64,000 nucleotides of DNA from Phytophthora sp. 'mugwort'. Its lineage: Eukaryota; Oomycota; Peronosporomycetes; Peronosporales; Peronosporaceae. The position numbers and the translations under genes are program-made. Where the stretch lies: NCBI GenBank assembly GCA_033558025.1, contig JAUCEF010000001.1, positions 1,550,001 through 1,614,000 on the forward strand, in the 5' to 3' direction. Of this stretch, positions 44,917 to 56,932 are shown piece by piece. Below the pieces are notes generated by a model. The model was not told the origin of the DNA and did not search any database. It worked only from the letters and a program-made list of their open reading frames with translations. Every line of letters begins with the position of its first letter. Within the stretch, counting starts at the first letter, position 1.

Positions 44917-47319
44917 ACTACGGCTTCGTGTAGGCTGGGATATCATTGTTTTAGATGTGGCGATAAAAGACGAGGGATGGTATTGTGCGTTCGATTCAAA
45001 CCTCGGGGAGCGATTACCGCCAATCGTAAGGGATAAAACTCATGTTGTTTAGAAATTGTCAGCTTTGGTTGACTTTCAGTTCCAGCATTGCATTCTGCCA
45101 GCAACACCGCGGAGACCTCCAAGTCAGCGCAGTCTTACATACCTCTCCTCCCTACCAGCTGTGTTACCATCCACGTGCACCAGATAATACTTTTTGGCCT
45201 CTCGACCATTCCTGAGTGCACATGCGACACTATCGTGAGCAACTGCCCAAGACGGTGGACCACAAGCTCCATCTCGATCTACACCGCCAACAAGTCCGAC
45301 GGCTATGCTCGACGGTGCATCCCGATCGTCGTGCCGCTCCAATCTGCACAAGTGACTACACGAGCGACTTCATCTACTTCACATCGGACTCCAGGAACTG
45401 CGCGGCAAGTCCATTCAATGACTCCAACTCCTATCATGCGTGAGGTTGCACGGCTGCTGGCCTTTCAACAGTAGCGGCTGTTACACCAGCTACGGCATCG
45501 CCGATTAGCCGCTATCGTATATCACAACATGCACCCCAATCAGCAGCAGAACCATCCGGTCAAAATCAGCTTTGTCAGTTTCTTTGCGGCTGATGGAGTC
45601 AACCATTGCCCAATTGGACCCTCGGCTGAGGCCGTCGACGACATCGTTACCAATGAGAGGTCAATCCACGAGATTATACAAAAGCTTTGGAATTAGGTCA
45701 GAAGTCGAGTTAAGTGCAGAAGTGCAGAGTTGTGGGGTCAGACGGCGGATAGTTTATAAAGACACACGATATAGCCGAATGAGATCGAGTCATGCAATTT
45801 GGGTTAAATAAAAGGTTATGGAATTGACAAAGGCGGAGCAGGCGGGAAGGCAGCGGCTGCTAAAAATGCATGGGCACACTGTGCAGTTCTTATTCTACGA
45901 GTACGAGTTGGCGATTGCAAGAGTCCAAGATCGAGATAAATGTGTTGCTACCTGCATTTGGCCAGAAGCGACTGGTCATGCAGGCGTGGTCTGAGAGCGC
46001 TCACTGAGCCATGCTGTGCGAAACTTTCAAGATATATGGGGAGCTACATTCTAGGTGGAAGCAGGGGTGTGGCTCATGAGGGGTAATCACCTCACACCGA
46101 ACCTCAACCGATCCACGTGGAATGTTGGAGCTCTACAAGCTCCACCGGACTGCGATGCGAATCCTCTACTATGGCCCATTTGGGCAACACGTTGCAAAGA
46201 TTACTCAATCGGCAAAAAATATTGCTCTAAATGTCGTGTTAGGATCCATTGCTGACTTCCAGTAAGTACGGCAAGAATAGGAGGTCATATGCCGACAAGA
46301 CTCCACGTGCTTCTGGTACTGCAAGCTGCCGAACGAAGACAGCCATGAGCGTGCCATGCACCTTTGTATTGAAAGGGCTCGGCAGAGGAACTTTAGGCCC
46401 ATTCATGCGAGCTTCAAGTAGGAAAACTACAAGCAAAGAATATGTATGGTTGAGGTAGAATACATCAATGAAGAGGAGCTTAGGGAGGACAGCCTTGCAG
46501 GACTTCTAGCCGATAAGCAATCCCAGTGGGCAATATAACATAAAGGAATCAAGTAGCCTTACCACATGCGGCAGGCCGAGACCACACGTATCACGACATA
46601 TACACAAAAGTGCCTCGTGCAGCAGCACATACGGATAGAAGCAGCCCGCTCTCTGGTGGTTCTGGAGCGCATAAATGCTCCAGTCTCGTTGTACGTTCGC
46701 ATACGGTTGCCGATTGTGTGTGATCTGAGCTATTAAAGACATTAACCCCGAGGTGGCTTCTTGAGTATCCGAGTTTGATGTACGTGTATAGACAGTGATA
46801 GACGATGTTGACATGCGCGTGCTGCCGCGTCACCGCTTCATCCATTTCAGTGCACGTTTAATTCAAGGACTGTCAGAGTATGATTGGTTAATATCGGCCA
46901 ATTACCGTCAAGGGTGATCCGCGATTTCGAGGCTGGGGCCGAAACGCGATTTCTTGCAAATTTGGACAGAATTAACAATATTGGAAGAGGCTCTAGGGAG
47001 TAGATTCTGGCCGCCGATGAGAACAGTATTTAGTTTCCGAGGCAGACAACGAGAATAACAACATTATTTCAAAGGTTCCCGCTGGAATTGGGAAACAAGT
47101 ATGAAAATAATTATATGAAAGACTTAGCGACACGAAACTATGTTAGAGTAACATTGATCAGAGGTCGCAAATGTCTTGTACCACAAGAGGATCCTGTGGA
47201 TTTTGGGTCAGGTGATGATGTGGAAGATGTTTACAGTATCGACGACCAACTATATAATCAATGAACACGAGAGAGTCCAATCAGCACACAATATATGATT
47301 CATTGAATGTCATGTATCT
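44917..47319. other. Unassigned DNA with decayed coding traces
   Basis: A 128-aa plus frame (45088-45474) has no known domain. At 46130-46530 the plus strand reads pieces such as CKLPNEDSHERAMHLCIERA and VEVEYINEEELREDSLAGLL in shifting frames, pointing to a broken coding element of unknown family. No RNA gene was seen. Confidence 0.35.
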
Positions 47320-48250
47320 TTATGCTAAGTTTATTTTGTTCCCCCTTTTGCCGAGTACAAAAAGTGCATTGTAACAACAAGGACCGCCAAAGGATTTTCA
47401 CAAATGCTATACTGGTGCGAGGATGAAGCCATTTTTTCAAAACAAAAAAAGCAAACTTCAATCGGATTTTAGTCCGGTGAGCATGGAGGCATAAAACGCA
47501 GTAGCGCACCCGTACCGTGAATAAGGTCATGAAACTCTTGGTACATGTGAAAGTTTCCGCTGTCCAAAATGAAAAATGATCTGCCACGAGTTCAGGTACG
47601 GTACAAACTTAGACTGGCATGCTTTGTTGAAAACCTGTCTGACAAGGTATCTTCAGTAAAATACGCAAAAAAAAACTTGAACGTCAAACGCAGCAAGCAC
47701 TGATACTCGTTTGCCTCACGAAATGGTATGGACACGGCGGCGGGCGTTCCACGTGATGACCACGCGTGTTTCTGGAGCGAACGCCTACACATTTACAGCG
47801 CCGCGGAAAACTACTATATTATTTGACTAGTATGCACATTTCGACATTACCTTCCATCTTTCGACATTCGTCGACAAACACGAGTTGATCACGACCGCTG
47901 TGAAAAGGCGATACTCGGTTGACGTACTCTTGTCGTTCCTTCAGGATACCCTCGCGAGCACGTTTTGCAGGAACGTTTCGCTAACAAATCGAAGGGCGCG
48001 ACGAATTGTCGAGTCGGAGATGTCGAAAACTTCTCTTTCAGCGCCTACCGGAGCTTTTGAATGTAGAAACGCGGGTGCTGATGCACATATTCACGAACGA
48101 AATGATGCACTTCAGGTGGCCACTTAGACGATCATCCAGACTTCGTGTCATCGTGAATATTCCGTGTAGTCTTGAATAGGCGGCACCGTCGGGGCAGACT
48201 TCGTGCTGAAACGCCGAGCACCTCAGCGACAATAGTTATGCCGATGTTGT
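47320..48250 (-). pseudogene. IS630/Tc1-type DDE transposase relic
   Basis: On the minus strand a DNA-binding part (WPPEVHHFVREYVHQHPRFY, then STIRRALRF) lies at about 48130-47960. GKRVSVLAAFD near 47725 is followed by ILDSGNFHMYQEFHDLIHGT (second catalytic Asp in I-L-D) and ALLRFMPPCSPD-stop-NPIEV (third acidic residue in N-P-I-E) at 47570-47460. This is the usual order of IS630/Tc1 (DDE_3) transposases. Stops and frameshifts, including one just before N-P-I-E, make it inactive. Confidence 0.75.
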
Positions 48251-48794
48251 ATACGTATTATACATATATATGTATTGCAACACAATACCGCGCCAGCGAA
48301 TTTCATTTGTTAGCCCATAGGTGTTTTGACAATGCTGATATGCTGGTAGCTCTTAAGGACTGGGGCCGATGCATTCTGGCCATTCGGTTCTTAATTCCTC
48401 AAAACGTGGTCTTTAGTTGAAATAAGAGGTCGCTCGTAGGTCTTGTTTCCCCAAATATTATTGTATGAGGCTCATAAAAGGTGTATTTTATTAAAATGTT
48501 GCCGCTGCTGCCGAAACAGGCAATTTGTATGCTGACCCTGCCAAAGGTTTTGAAATCGCAGACGCTAGCACATGGACCCTCTTGTTATGCATAATAAAAT
48601 AGCATTTTTTTAAACAGCAACTTATAATTCCCCTACAAGCCGAGAAATATGCAAAAATGTAACTAGATTTGGGGTGTCCAATCGAATTGGCGGGCTGTAC
48701 ATGTATTACAAATAACGACGGAAAAAGACGGCCGAGACCAAAACACGACTTAACAAAATAATGTCCTGTCACCTCATACAATATTATTAGCCAA
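48251..48794. other. AT-rich spacer, no gene seen
   Basis: Short minus frame 48491-48781 (96 aa), no known domain. Confidence 0.35.
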
Positions 48795-50242
48795 TCAAAA
48801 TGTGTAAAAAAAGCGTCTTATACAGTCAAAGAGAAGCGGGAAGCACTGGCCGTTATTGAGCGAGTGGGGGTATACAACACTGCTCAGCAGCTGCAATACC
48901 CTCGCCGCACAGTGGAAACTGGTGGAAGCAGCGCGAAGGCCTCACTGCGTTCAAGGGGTCGGCCAAGTCCAAGACATTGAAAGGGCAGGGGAGGAAGGAG
49001 ATGCTTCGTTTCTCTTCTACACTGGTGACATACATGAAGGACCAGTGCCGACAGGAGAATGTACGTTTTGTTGCGACAATATTTATATATTATTTGGTTT
49101 AACATATAAAAGTTTGTGACCACATTGCTTGTCATGGAGTTTATCAGAGACACTTATCGAGCATGGCTAGATGCTTACTACGACGATAAGAAGAATGAGC
49201 TAAACGGAAATAAGGCATTGGAGAGCCTTTGTCAGCGATTTATGCATCGGTAATTTTTATATCAGGTTTTACATTTTTATGGGTTTTATACTTTGTAGGT
49301 AACTTATAGTTTAACACTTTTTTAGTCATGGTTTTTCTAGCCAGACACCCCAAGAAGCTAAATTACAAAATGAAGCTCTTGCAGAAATTCATGTGGAATT
49401 GCGCTGGAATTTTAATCGACCTACGGCTTGTAGGGCTGCAATGCTATTTTCAACGTTGACGTAACCGCAATTTACTATGAAATGTTTCCTCGACGCACGT
49501 GGGCCAAGGTTGGACGTCGAGCGAGCTCGCGGTTTGTTGGCTTCACCAAGAAGCCTGGTCGATTGACTGATGTGCTCACTGATCGAGCTGATGGTAAGAG
49601 TTTTTATCGTATATTTTATTATTTGGCGTGATGTTATTGTGTAATATTTTGCATTTAACGTATATTTTATTATTTGGCGTGATGTTATTATGTAATATTA
49701 GTGTGCTTAAATATTTGATGTTATTTGTAGGTAAAAAGCTTCCCATTCTTTTCATCATGCTCGGCAAGCCTGGCGGTGCTATTGAGAATAGCAGCTCAAG
49801 AAATTTCCGAAAGGACACTTTTACACGGTTCAGAAACAAGCGTGGATACATCACAGGGTTTGGGAGTTCTACGCCACAGAGCTCCAAAAGTACGAGATCG
49901 AGGGACCGTCTGTCTTATTGCTAGACAATTTTGATAGTCATGTGTCTGCTGAAGGAAAAGGGTAATTATAGAAGAAACATGTTCGTCTGTATGCCCATTG
50001 TCCCCTAACAGCACCTCGGTTTGTCAACCATTAAATGTTGGGGTAATGGGTACACTTAAGAACGCGATGCGCGGTAAGTGGCGCTCCCATGCCCTAAAAA
50101 AGGGAGCCACACAGTTTGAAAAAAGGTTACATGCGGTTCAAAAGACCATCGCTGCATGGGAAGATTTAAGAACTTCGACTGTGGTGAAGAGATTTGAAAA
50201 AGTCATTCCTCGCTTCCGACCGCCATGGTGTAGTCAGAGATA
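48795..50242 (+). pseudogene. Pogo-like DDE transposase, near full length, with introns (pogo-C)
   Basis: It opens with a Psq/HTH-like part (SYTVKEKREALAVIERVGVY at about 48813). Next come an extended helical region (49131-49250), an intron (GTAATTTTT...TTTTTTAG, about 49252-49324), and RHGFSSQTPQEAKLQN. The first catalytic block is VDVTAIYYEMFPRRTW (about 49460). A second intron, GTAAGAG...ATTTGTAG (about 49592-49730), comes before GKKLPILFIMLGKPGG. Then follow WEFYATELQKYEIEG and LLLDNFDSHVSAEG (second Asp, about 49910-49965) and STSVCQPLNVGVMGTLKNAM (third region, from 50005). Frame breaks remain in the N-terminal half, at about 49440 and at 49960-50000. It is the best preserved transposase in the window after hAT-C. 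Its last 80 codons are open to a stop at 50241-50243. Confidence 0.7.
49608..49699. repeat. 51-bp period tandem duplication inside a transposase intron
   Basis: CGTATATTTTATTATTTGGC and the following 21 bases occur at 49608 and 49659 with one change (GTGTAATATT/ATGTAATATT). The pair lies wholly inside the predicted second intron of pogo-C. Confidence 0.8.
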
Positions 50243-50243
50243 A

Positions 50244-51599
50244 CTCCAATAACATGCACCATTTCTGAAATATACCGCCCTTTTTCTAGCTTTCACTTTC
50301 AGACGTCGTGTTTTTTAGTCGTTTACGTCTTCATTATTTTGTACCAAAGTAGTGCACTGTTAAGGCCGTAATTTTCCGTCGTTATTTGTATCGTTGCCAC
50401 AGTCCATCACCATCCCCTAAGATAGCCGATTAACAGTACCGTATTTCCCCTGTAGAAGCGTCACTTCATTTTACCCAATCGTATTTATCCATTAGTATTT
50501 AAAATTTCGGCATTGTCACAAGCGTCAAATCCGCAAAAATGAGTGGCCCGGACACATTGTTCATTTCGAAAGGCGCAAGACATGAGGTGCCACAAATAGG
50601 CGGCGATGATGTGCATAACGATGAAGGCCTTATTAGCAGCGACGGTGAAGCAGTGTTGGTAAAGTCCCACGGTTTCGGCAAACTGTAAATAGGTCGTCGT
50701 GCCGTTTGACTTAAAGCCTTTGGCGGAAGGACTTTAGGCCCAAACGACGATCTTAAATCAAAGTATTTAGCTTAATGTACATGAGTTAGCTAAATCACCG
50801 CCCTCGGCTTGCAGTTATCTCAGACTCGGGATTTCATGGCGGCACTTGCACTTGTCGATGGAGGTGGGTGGGATGACGTTCGCGAACCAGACGGTATCGA
50901 TGCCATCGAAACAGGCGGTGTCGCTGGCGTTGGATCATCATCGTCGTTCTGAGTGGCGCTCCGCTGGAGGCTTGCGTGAACATGGCGAAGCCCCGCTGGA
51001 GCGACTTTGTGTTGCTACACCTCGTAGTGCGTGGCCGCGAGTGGACGGCGGCCAGCAAGAAGAGACCGGGGCCGCCGCGATCAGCAGCAAGTTCACCGCC
51101 ACCAGCCAGGATAGGGCAGTCGAACAACATGGCTGACTGATAGCTGTCAAGGTGGTGCCGTTGCCGCACACAGCCACGTCTCAGGTCGTGGCGGTGCTGA
51201 CAAACGTGCTGGACCTGGACTCGGTGGCGTCTCGGACTCCGGTATTGGAGGGGTCACACGTGGCTCAGAGCATCCCGGACTCTCGGTCGCTGGTGTCTGC
51301 GGCTGCACTACAGGTCCGCGCCCCACCTGCCTTCATAATTATTGTGCCGCAGGTGGAGGGACTGAGCGCTGAGTGATTTCAATGCTATTTTCGTATTATC
51401 AGCGATAGGTGGGCTAGATCAAAGTGCTACATGTAGGTTATCTTCCTGTTGCGAATATCCTCAGCCAAACAAATCAGCCAGTGTTGCCTTTTGGCTCAAA
51501 AACCCTGCAGCTTCGCCGGTCCTTGGGGGAAGTTTCGATCGTTACTCTTGGGGAACGCCAGCCTGATTGGCTCACCAATTGCTTTGAACTCGCCGTCGC
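50244..51599. other. Unassigned DNA
   Basis: GC-richer text at 50830-51380 gives overlapping frames on both strands (111 aa minus, 96 aa plus) with no known domain. It may be a decayed repeat. I see nothing else. Confidence 0.35.
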
Positions 51600-54000
51600 C
51601 GTTATTTTCTACATCCTCGTCACTCGATTCACCAAGCCTGCGCAAGTCTGATGCCGGTCTGGGCTCGACAGCCGGTGGTGTGCCTGAGTTGCTGCGTATC
51701 CAGCGTCAATTTCCTCGTCAACGAATACCTCGTCCAGAAAATCGCTCCAGAGTGATAGCGTTTCATCATCATCAATGCCATCCCCAGGGTCTTCATTGTC
51801 ACTATCATCATGTGTACTCACCGATACACACTGGTGAGGTGAGGGCGTGGACAAGGTCGAACTTGATGTACCATCAAGGATAATGGCACTCTCCTTGGCA
51901 GATATCAGCAGCTTGTTTTGGGGTTCTTGGATGCAGCAGCCTCCTTTTGTGCACGTTGGCGGGACATGCTTGGCAATGATGCGGAAATCAAGTACCTTGC
52001 TCGCACTTATGCGGTTTCGCTTTGCCGTATGTATCATGCCTAACTCACTGAAACGACGCTCACACGTCGCGGTATTCACCGCAATAGATAGCACTCGCAT
52101 TGCCAGATTCGGAAGCAACTTATTCGGACGTTCATTCGTAATCCACTCCCAGTACTCCCACTGGCAATCAACAAATTCAGACGCCTTCGTTCGTGTGAAT
52201 CTCCCTTTCATACAAGCCAGCATGTCACGCCTTAAGGATTCAATATCCTCAGTATCGAACAGCCGACGGTAGTACTAGACCACAAATTTACACAGGGCAC
52301 CGATCCCGGACACGGCAGTAATGGGCAGCTTTCAAGCGATTTCCACATACGCAGGATGCAATGCAAAACCCAGCATAAACAACGGCTGTTCGCTCTGTGC
52401 CCAGCGATGCTCGATGCAGACAACCAGTTCACCATGGCCTACAAGCCTTTGCTGAAATCCTTTGCATATATCTCGAGAGAGAACAACATCACCAACAGTA
52501 TTCTGGTCCCGCTGTAGGCGGAAGGACGCGTACGATAGCGGCGTGATAACCGCTTCAGCGTCCTTAAGTTCATCCTAGAACAAAGCACGACCATACACCA
52601 GCAGTTGCTCTGGGAAATCACTGTCATTTTTGTGCTGGAGAAACAGTAGTTGGAGAGCTGACTGCATTCGCAACAAGGATGCGAAACACCCTTGCATCGA
52701 ACTCCATCTCGTGTCACACAGCATTCGCAGACCCAACTGTTTTCTATAGACCTGCTTCATCATTTCTCTTGCCCTTGGCAGCCAGTTTGATGAGGATGCG
52801 TTCAATGTTTTGACTGCAGTTGCGGCTTGTGCGGCTACTTCTCGAAAAGAAGATCGCAATACAGTCTTCACAAGGTTGTTCACATCATGCGCGAAGAAAA
52901 ACAAAAATGCAATATTAGGCCACCCTTCAATTTTTAATAAAATATTAAAACAAAAAAGGGATAATATGCGGCGAGCACGCCCATATTGTCCCGTGTTGTC
53001 AGTGACAATAGCTCCAACACGCCACTTATCTTCCTTCGCTTGCATGAGAAATTCTTTGAGCTGCGCAGTTATTGCTACCCCGTGGTGTTTGCCTCCAGCC
53101 GGAAGGAGTCCACACGTTAGCATGACCCCGAACAGGGCAAGCTGGCAGCCAAGTAAGTGGGCTTTGGAGATATTCTGCCACACCTCTGACAGAAGGTTGA
53201 CCCAGCCCTTTGTTTACCCAGCCCTTTGTTGTATCCTCCATGTACTTCAGCGCTTTCATATCGACCGTTTTGCACCAACTTGCATGCTCCTTCACGACAC
53301 GACTGTCTAAAACCCGTCGAGAAGGAAGCATGTCTGTCACCCCAGGGCACAGTAGCTCCAGAAATCGCAGAACTGAAGCCTGCTCGATGCAGCGGTCGGC
53401 ACGATGATTGCGGGTGTGCAGTTCGATAAGCAAGCATTCAAATTGCTTTATTTCACCATGAGAAAACTTGCGTTTCTGTGTTCTGTGGATCTTCATCTTC
53501 TTAGCGGGATGTGGTTTGTGTTTCTTGAACACCACAGATGGTCGCTTTTCAAGGACCAACGAACGCCGTGCACGTGGTAGACCTTGCTCCCGAAAATCAG
53601 TTCACACTTGTGGCGTGACGCCTCCCTGCGATCTTGTTCGAGAAGCAACAGATGAAGGTGATGCCGCAAGCGCTGATGGTGGGCTTCCCCCTTGTGGTGG
53701 CGCTGGAGTTGTAACCGCTGGCATGGCCACTGATAAGGAGGCTGAAGGAACAACAGACGCTTGATAGTGCACGCATTCGGCGAGGTGATTCTTGTGGTTC
53801 CGCGACCTGCCTATAATGACCTTTGGAAGGCTGGTTGATGGGTCGTCCTCGTGTTCTGCGCTGCAGAGTTTGCACTCACAATAGCTGTACCCCCTGGTGC
53901 CTTTCCCAAGTCTTTGCGTGCTTGGAACATTTTAGCCATCCAGCCCGGATGACGGCCACCTTGCTGTGTCATTTTCCTTGACCTGAAGCCCTTCTTTCTC
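51600..54000 (-). pseudogene. hAT transposase with BED finger, near full length (hAT-C)
   Basis: Minus-strand blocks in order: a BED-type finger (YCECKLCSAEH...NHLAEC) at about 53900-53780; a linker; 53026-53559 (177 aa, KIHRTQKRKFSHGEIKQFEC, LCPGVTDMLPSRRVLDSRVV); 52575-53183 (202 aa, DKWRVGAIVTDNTGQYGRAR with the D-N-x-x-x-x-x-x-A-R block, FFFAHDVNNLVKTVL, LCDTRWSSMQGCFASLLRMQ); and 51609-52223 (204 aa) with the dimerisation block NTATCERRFSELGMIHTAKR. Frame changes at about 53800, 53150 and 52500-52230 separate four long pieces. Its frames are longer than those of the other relics, so it is probably the youngest hAT copy here. Confidence 0.75.
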
Positions 54001-54398
54001 AAATGCGACGAACTTCCTGCTGGTTGCGGCGGCACGGCTCCTAGCGGCGAACTTGCTGCTGGTCGCAGCGGCCCGGTCGCTCTGGCGGCGGCGAATATGT
54101 GAAGCTGGAACCGGCCAAAATGTGGCTGGCCTGGCAATAGCCGCATGGCCTGAACCACGCGGCACAACCACGTTTCGTCCATTGATTGGCCGAATGATTA
54201 AGTCCCTCCTGCCAGCACTGAGTAAGGCTGGTTGTTCTGAGACGGGTGTTGAAGTGTAAAAAATAATGCTTTGACCACAACTTTGCATCTTCCCACTATA
54301 CATATGGGATACCTGATGGAGTAAGAAAACTCACCGTAGCAAAGACAGTAGAAGAAATGAGCTAGGAAGGTAGAGAACAATAACGACATCAATCCCAC
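54001..54398. other. Spacer between hAT-C and the piggyBac-like element
   Basis: Imperfectly repeated text (GCGGCGGCACGGCTCCTAGC / GCAGCGGCCCGGTCGCTCTG) near 54020-54090 gives Ala-rich frames only. It may include the end of hAT-C. Confidence 0.35.
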
Positions 54399-56420
54399 TC
54401 ACTTTTGGTTTTGCAACCTCGCCAAGAAGCCTTCTTCATCGACTCGCCCGCACGCTCTTCCTATCCTACGTTTAGTTCGCGCAATGTGCAGCCGGGTCCG
54501 GCTGCACATTACGCTGGCAGCGTCGTTCTCGCCCGCCGCTGTCTTGTGGAATCGGGGTTTTCCAGCGGGACGTGCCCCTCTCCTGCCGGACACGCCATAG
54601 TCGTGGAGAGCGCGCTGTCGCCGGCGACGGAGGTACAGAAGTGCGTACCTTAGGCAGTAGGCCGTTACTGCGTCGCAAGTCAAAAACATCTGCGTGCCTC
54701 ACTTGTGGGCTTGTCTTTCACGAAAACACGTGCCCCGTTCGATGGAGATCGCGAAGGTAGCATGCCTTCGTCGAAACTGATGATGCCGGAACACACGTAG
54801 CCCTACGAAAAGTCCTCTGCAAACAGGCCACAACAGGTCGGATTTTCCTGGCCCGATCGTTCTTCCCCGCGCGTTTATGTTGTCGCTAAAGTGAAACGAC
54901 GACATGATGTGATCGAATCGGTTGCGAGGCACGAAAGCGCCAAATGTGCCCTTCGGGACAGCACCTTTGCTTGTAGTACTCCAATGATACGCTAGACGCC
55001 GCTTGTGCGAACACAGCATTCGAGTGATCATCAATCCAAGCACCACCACTAACGCTTGCGCCTCCACCCGCGGCACTTTCCGCAAGCGGTCGCGCATGTC
55101 CTACTTCCGCTCTATAAATTGAATTGGGTCCTTCTTGTTGCGCTTCTTCTGCCCCGTCTGCATCTTTGCAGCTTGAGCTACAATACTTTGACGATAATAT
55201 CGGTTCGTTTCCTGGCTACGTCCTCCCACAACGCGGGTGGCATAAAAAAAAAGTTGAGAGAGCAGATTCGGCTCTCTCTAAGACGATAGTCGATGGACCG
55301 GAGGGGCCCTTATACAAACCAGCGTATTCGTTTGCTGTCGTTGTATCGGCCTCTACATACAGTAAGCACACTCGGTTAGCACGATAAATAATACAATGCC
55401 TTACCAATTATCCTTACCTTAGTTCCATCCCGTCTGCTTCATGTTCCGGACAGCGTCACGGTCTTGGATTTGGAGTTACAGCTCGTTATTCCTGTTGGCA
55501 AACTCTTCGTCACTCTCTGTCTCGCCCCCGACCAAGACATACGTTGTGACGCCGTCCTCGAGGACAAACTCTGTTTCTCTTGAGTCCCCGTCATCGATAT
55601 CGGAGTTCAGGGCCACGTAGGCGATGGTGTCCGTAGTGTCAACAGTGATGTTTTCACCATCTCGCGCGTCCAATACGCTATCGCCATCGTCCATCTACGT
55701 CATCATCCACATAAAAATTCACGTCACCACAAAAGTCATCATTCACTTCGACCGCTGTATTGTTCGACATCGACGCCACATCGCGCACAGCCGCGCTGGT
55801 GTTGAATGCGCCCAAAAGATTAGTGGCGGTCGTCCTCGGCTGCTTTGAGGTCGTTTTCGGCTTCTTGGCGGTCGTTGCTTTCTTGGCAGACATCGGCATC
55901 TCAACTGAAGTCGACTTCTCGGCTAGCATTGGATTCTCGGCTGAAGCCGGCATCTCGGCAGAAATCGGCTTCTCGGTTGAAGTCGGCTTCTCAGCTGGAG
56001 TCGGCTTCTCGGATGAGGTCGGCTTCTCGGCTGAAGCCAGGGTCTCGGCTGGAGTGGGCTTCTCGGCTGGCGTTGGCTTCTCGTCTAAAGTCGGCATCTC
56101 GACTGGAGTCGGCTTCTCGGCTAGATTTGGCTTCTTGGCTGGCGTCGGCTTCTTCACGCTTGTCGTCTTCCTGGTTGGCGTCAGCTTCTTCGCAGTTGTC
56201 GGCTTCTCGACTGGCTCGGCTTCTTCGCATTTGTCGGCTTCTCAGCTGGCGCCGGCTTCTTCGCACTTGCCGTACCTGCACCCGCACCACCAGCCACATC
56301 CTGCACTCGCTGCGCAACTTCACGGTTGCGCAGCTTATAGGCTTTGCTCTTTCTCGTTGGTGGTCGAGGCGGGTGCTGATATTGAGACGCACCGGCCCTA
56401 GCTGCTGCGGCATCCAAGTC
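54399..56420 (-). pseudogene. PiggyBac-like (DDE_Tnp_1_7) transposase relic with repetitive N-terminus
   Basis: The minus strand starts at about 56413 with MDAAAARAGASQYQHPPRPP and the basic block KSKAYKLRNREV. It continues into a KPTPAE-type repeat tail (55888-56230) and an acidic part (55476-55730). After 55400 it reads STIVLERAESALSTFFLC, then (54699-55097, 132 aa) VVLGLMITRMLCSHKRRLAY with HWSTTSKGAVPKGTFGAFV and NRFDHIMSSFHFSDN. These are the conserved opening blocks of piggyBac-type transposases in oomycetes. The piece at 54399-54690 is a shifted-frame remnant of the later core. The catalytic Asp blocks are not clearly seen. Whether the N-terminal half belongs to the same gene is inference from order and strand. 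Confidence 0.5.
55888..56230. repeat. 18-bp minisatellite encoding a six-residue repeat
   Basis: GGCTTCTCGGCTGAAGTC-like units repeat about 17-19 times with variation. On the minus strand they encode KPTPAE / KPTSAE / MPASAE units. On the plus strand they give artificial 200-266 aa frames. The unit length is a multiple of three, so copy-number change keeps the frame. Confidence 0.85.
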
Positions 56421-56932
56421 TGTGCAACAACAATCTACTTAGTACAGCCGCACATAACACCATATACTAATACATACGTACAGTACTTCGCCATCTCGAA
56501 GCGTGTACGACGTGGTGCTTCGTCGCCTGTCATGTTCCCGCTTCTTCGCTTCTGCTCTCATCGCGGCAAATTCTGGAATGATTGGTGGCTGCCAGCTGCG
56601 AAGGGCGCCAATTTATCAGCCAGCTGTACTTATAGATACAGCTGACTGAAATTTTGCAAATATTGGACGAGATGGAGCTTGCAGTCCGTAAACACCATCC
56701 CGTCGCAAATGTCTCCTCGCTGCACATGATTTGCTACCCATGGAATAAAACAAGTGCACACGCCGCACATCTCGGAGACATCTATCCAATTGACGCAAGG
56801 CGTAACGGATGTCACAGGTTTATCAAATTGACTGTATGTCATGTGACATGACGTACAGTTGAACATGGATTGGAGCGAACGATTGTACCAGAAAATAGTA
56901 CCAGTATTCCGTTAATTTTTTTTTACTATATT
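56421..56932. other. Spacer, no gene seen
   Basis: It includes a short hairpin near 56610-56645 (CAGCTGTA...TACAGCTG). No domain was seen in any frame. Confidence 0.4.

Noticed and set aside
45088..45474. 128-aa plus frame as a Thr/Ser-rich secreted protein
   Set aside because: No signal peptide and no conserved motif; overlapping frames on the other strand are equally open.
49608..49699. Possible CRISPR-like or satellite repeat
   Set aside because: Only two units with no spacer; it is a tandem duplication inside a predicted intron.
55760..56645. Plus-strand frames of 213 and 266 aa rich in Ser/Ala/Arg/Gly
   Set aside because: They are the antisense and shifted readings of the 18-bp minisatellite, whose unit length keeps all frames open. 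No domain was seen.
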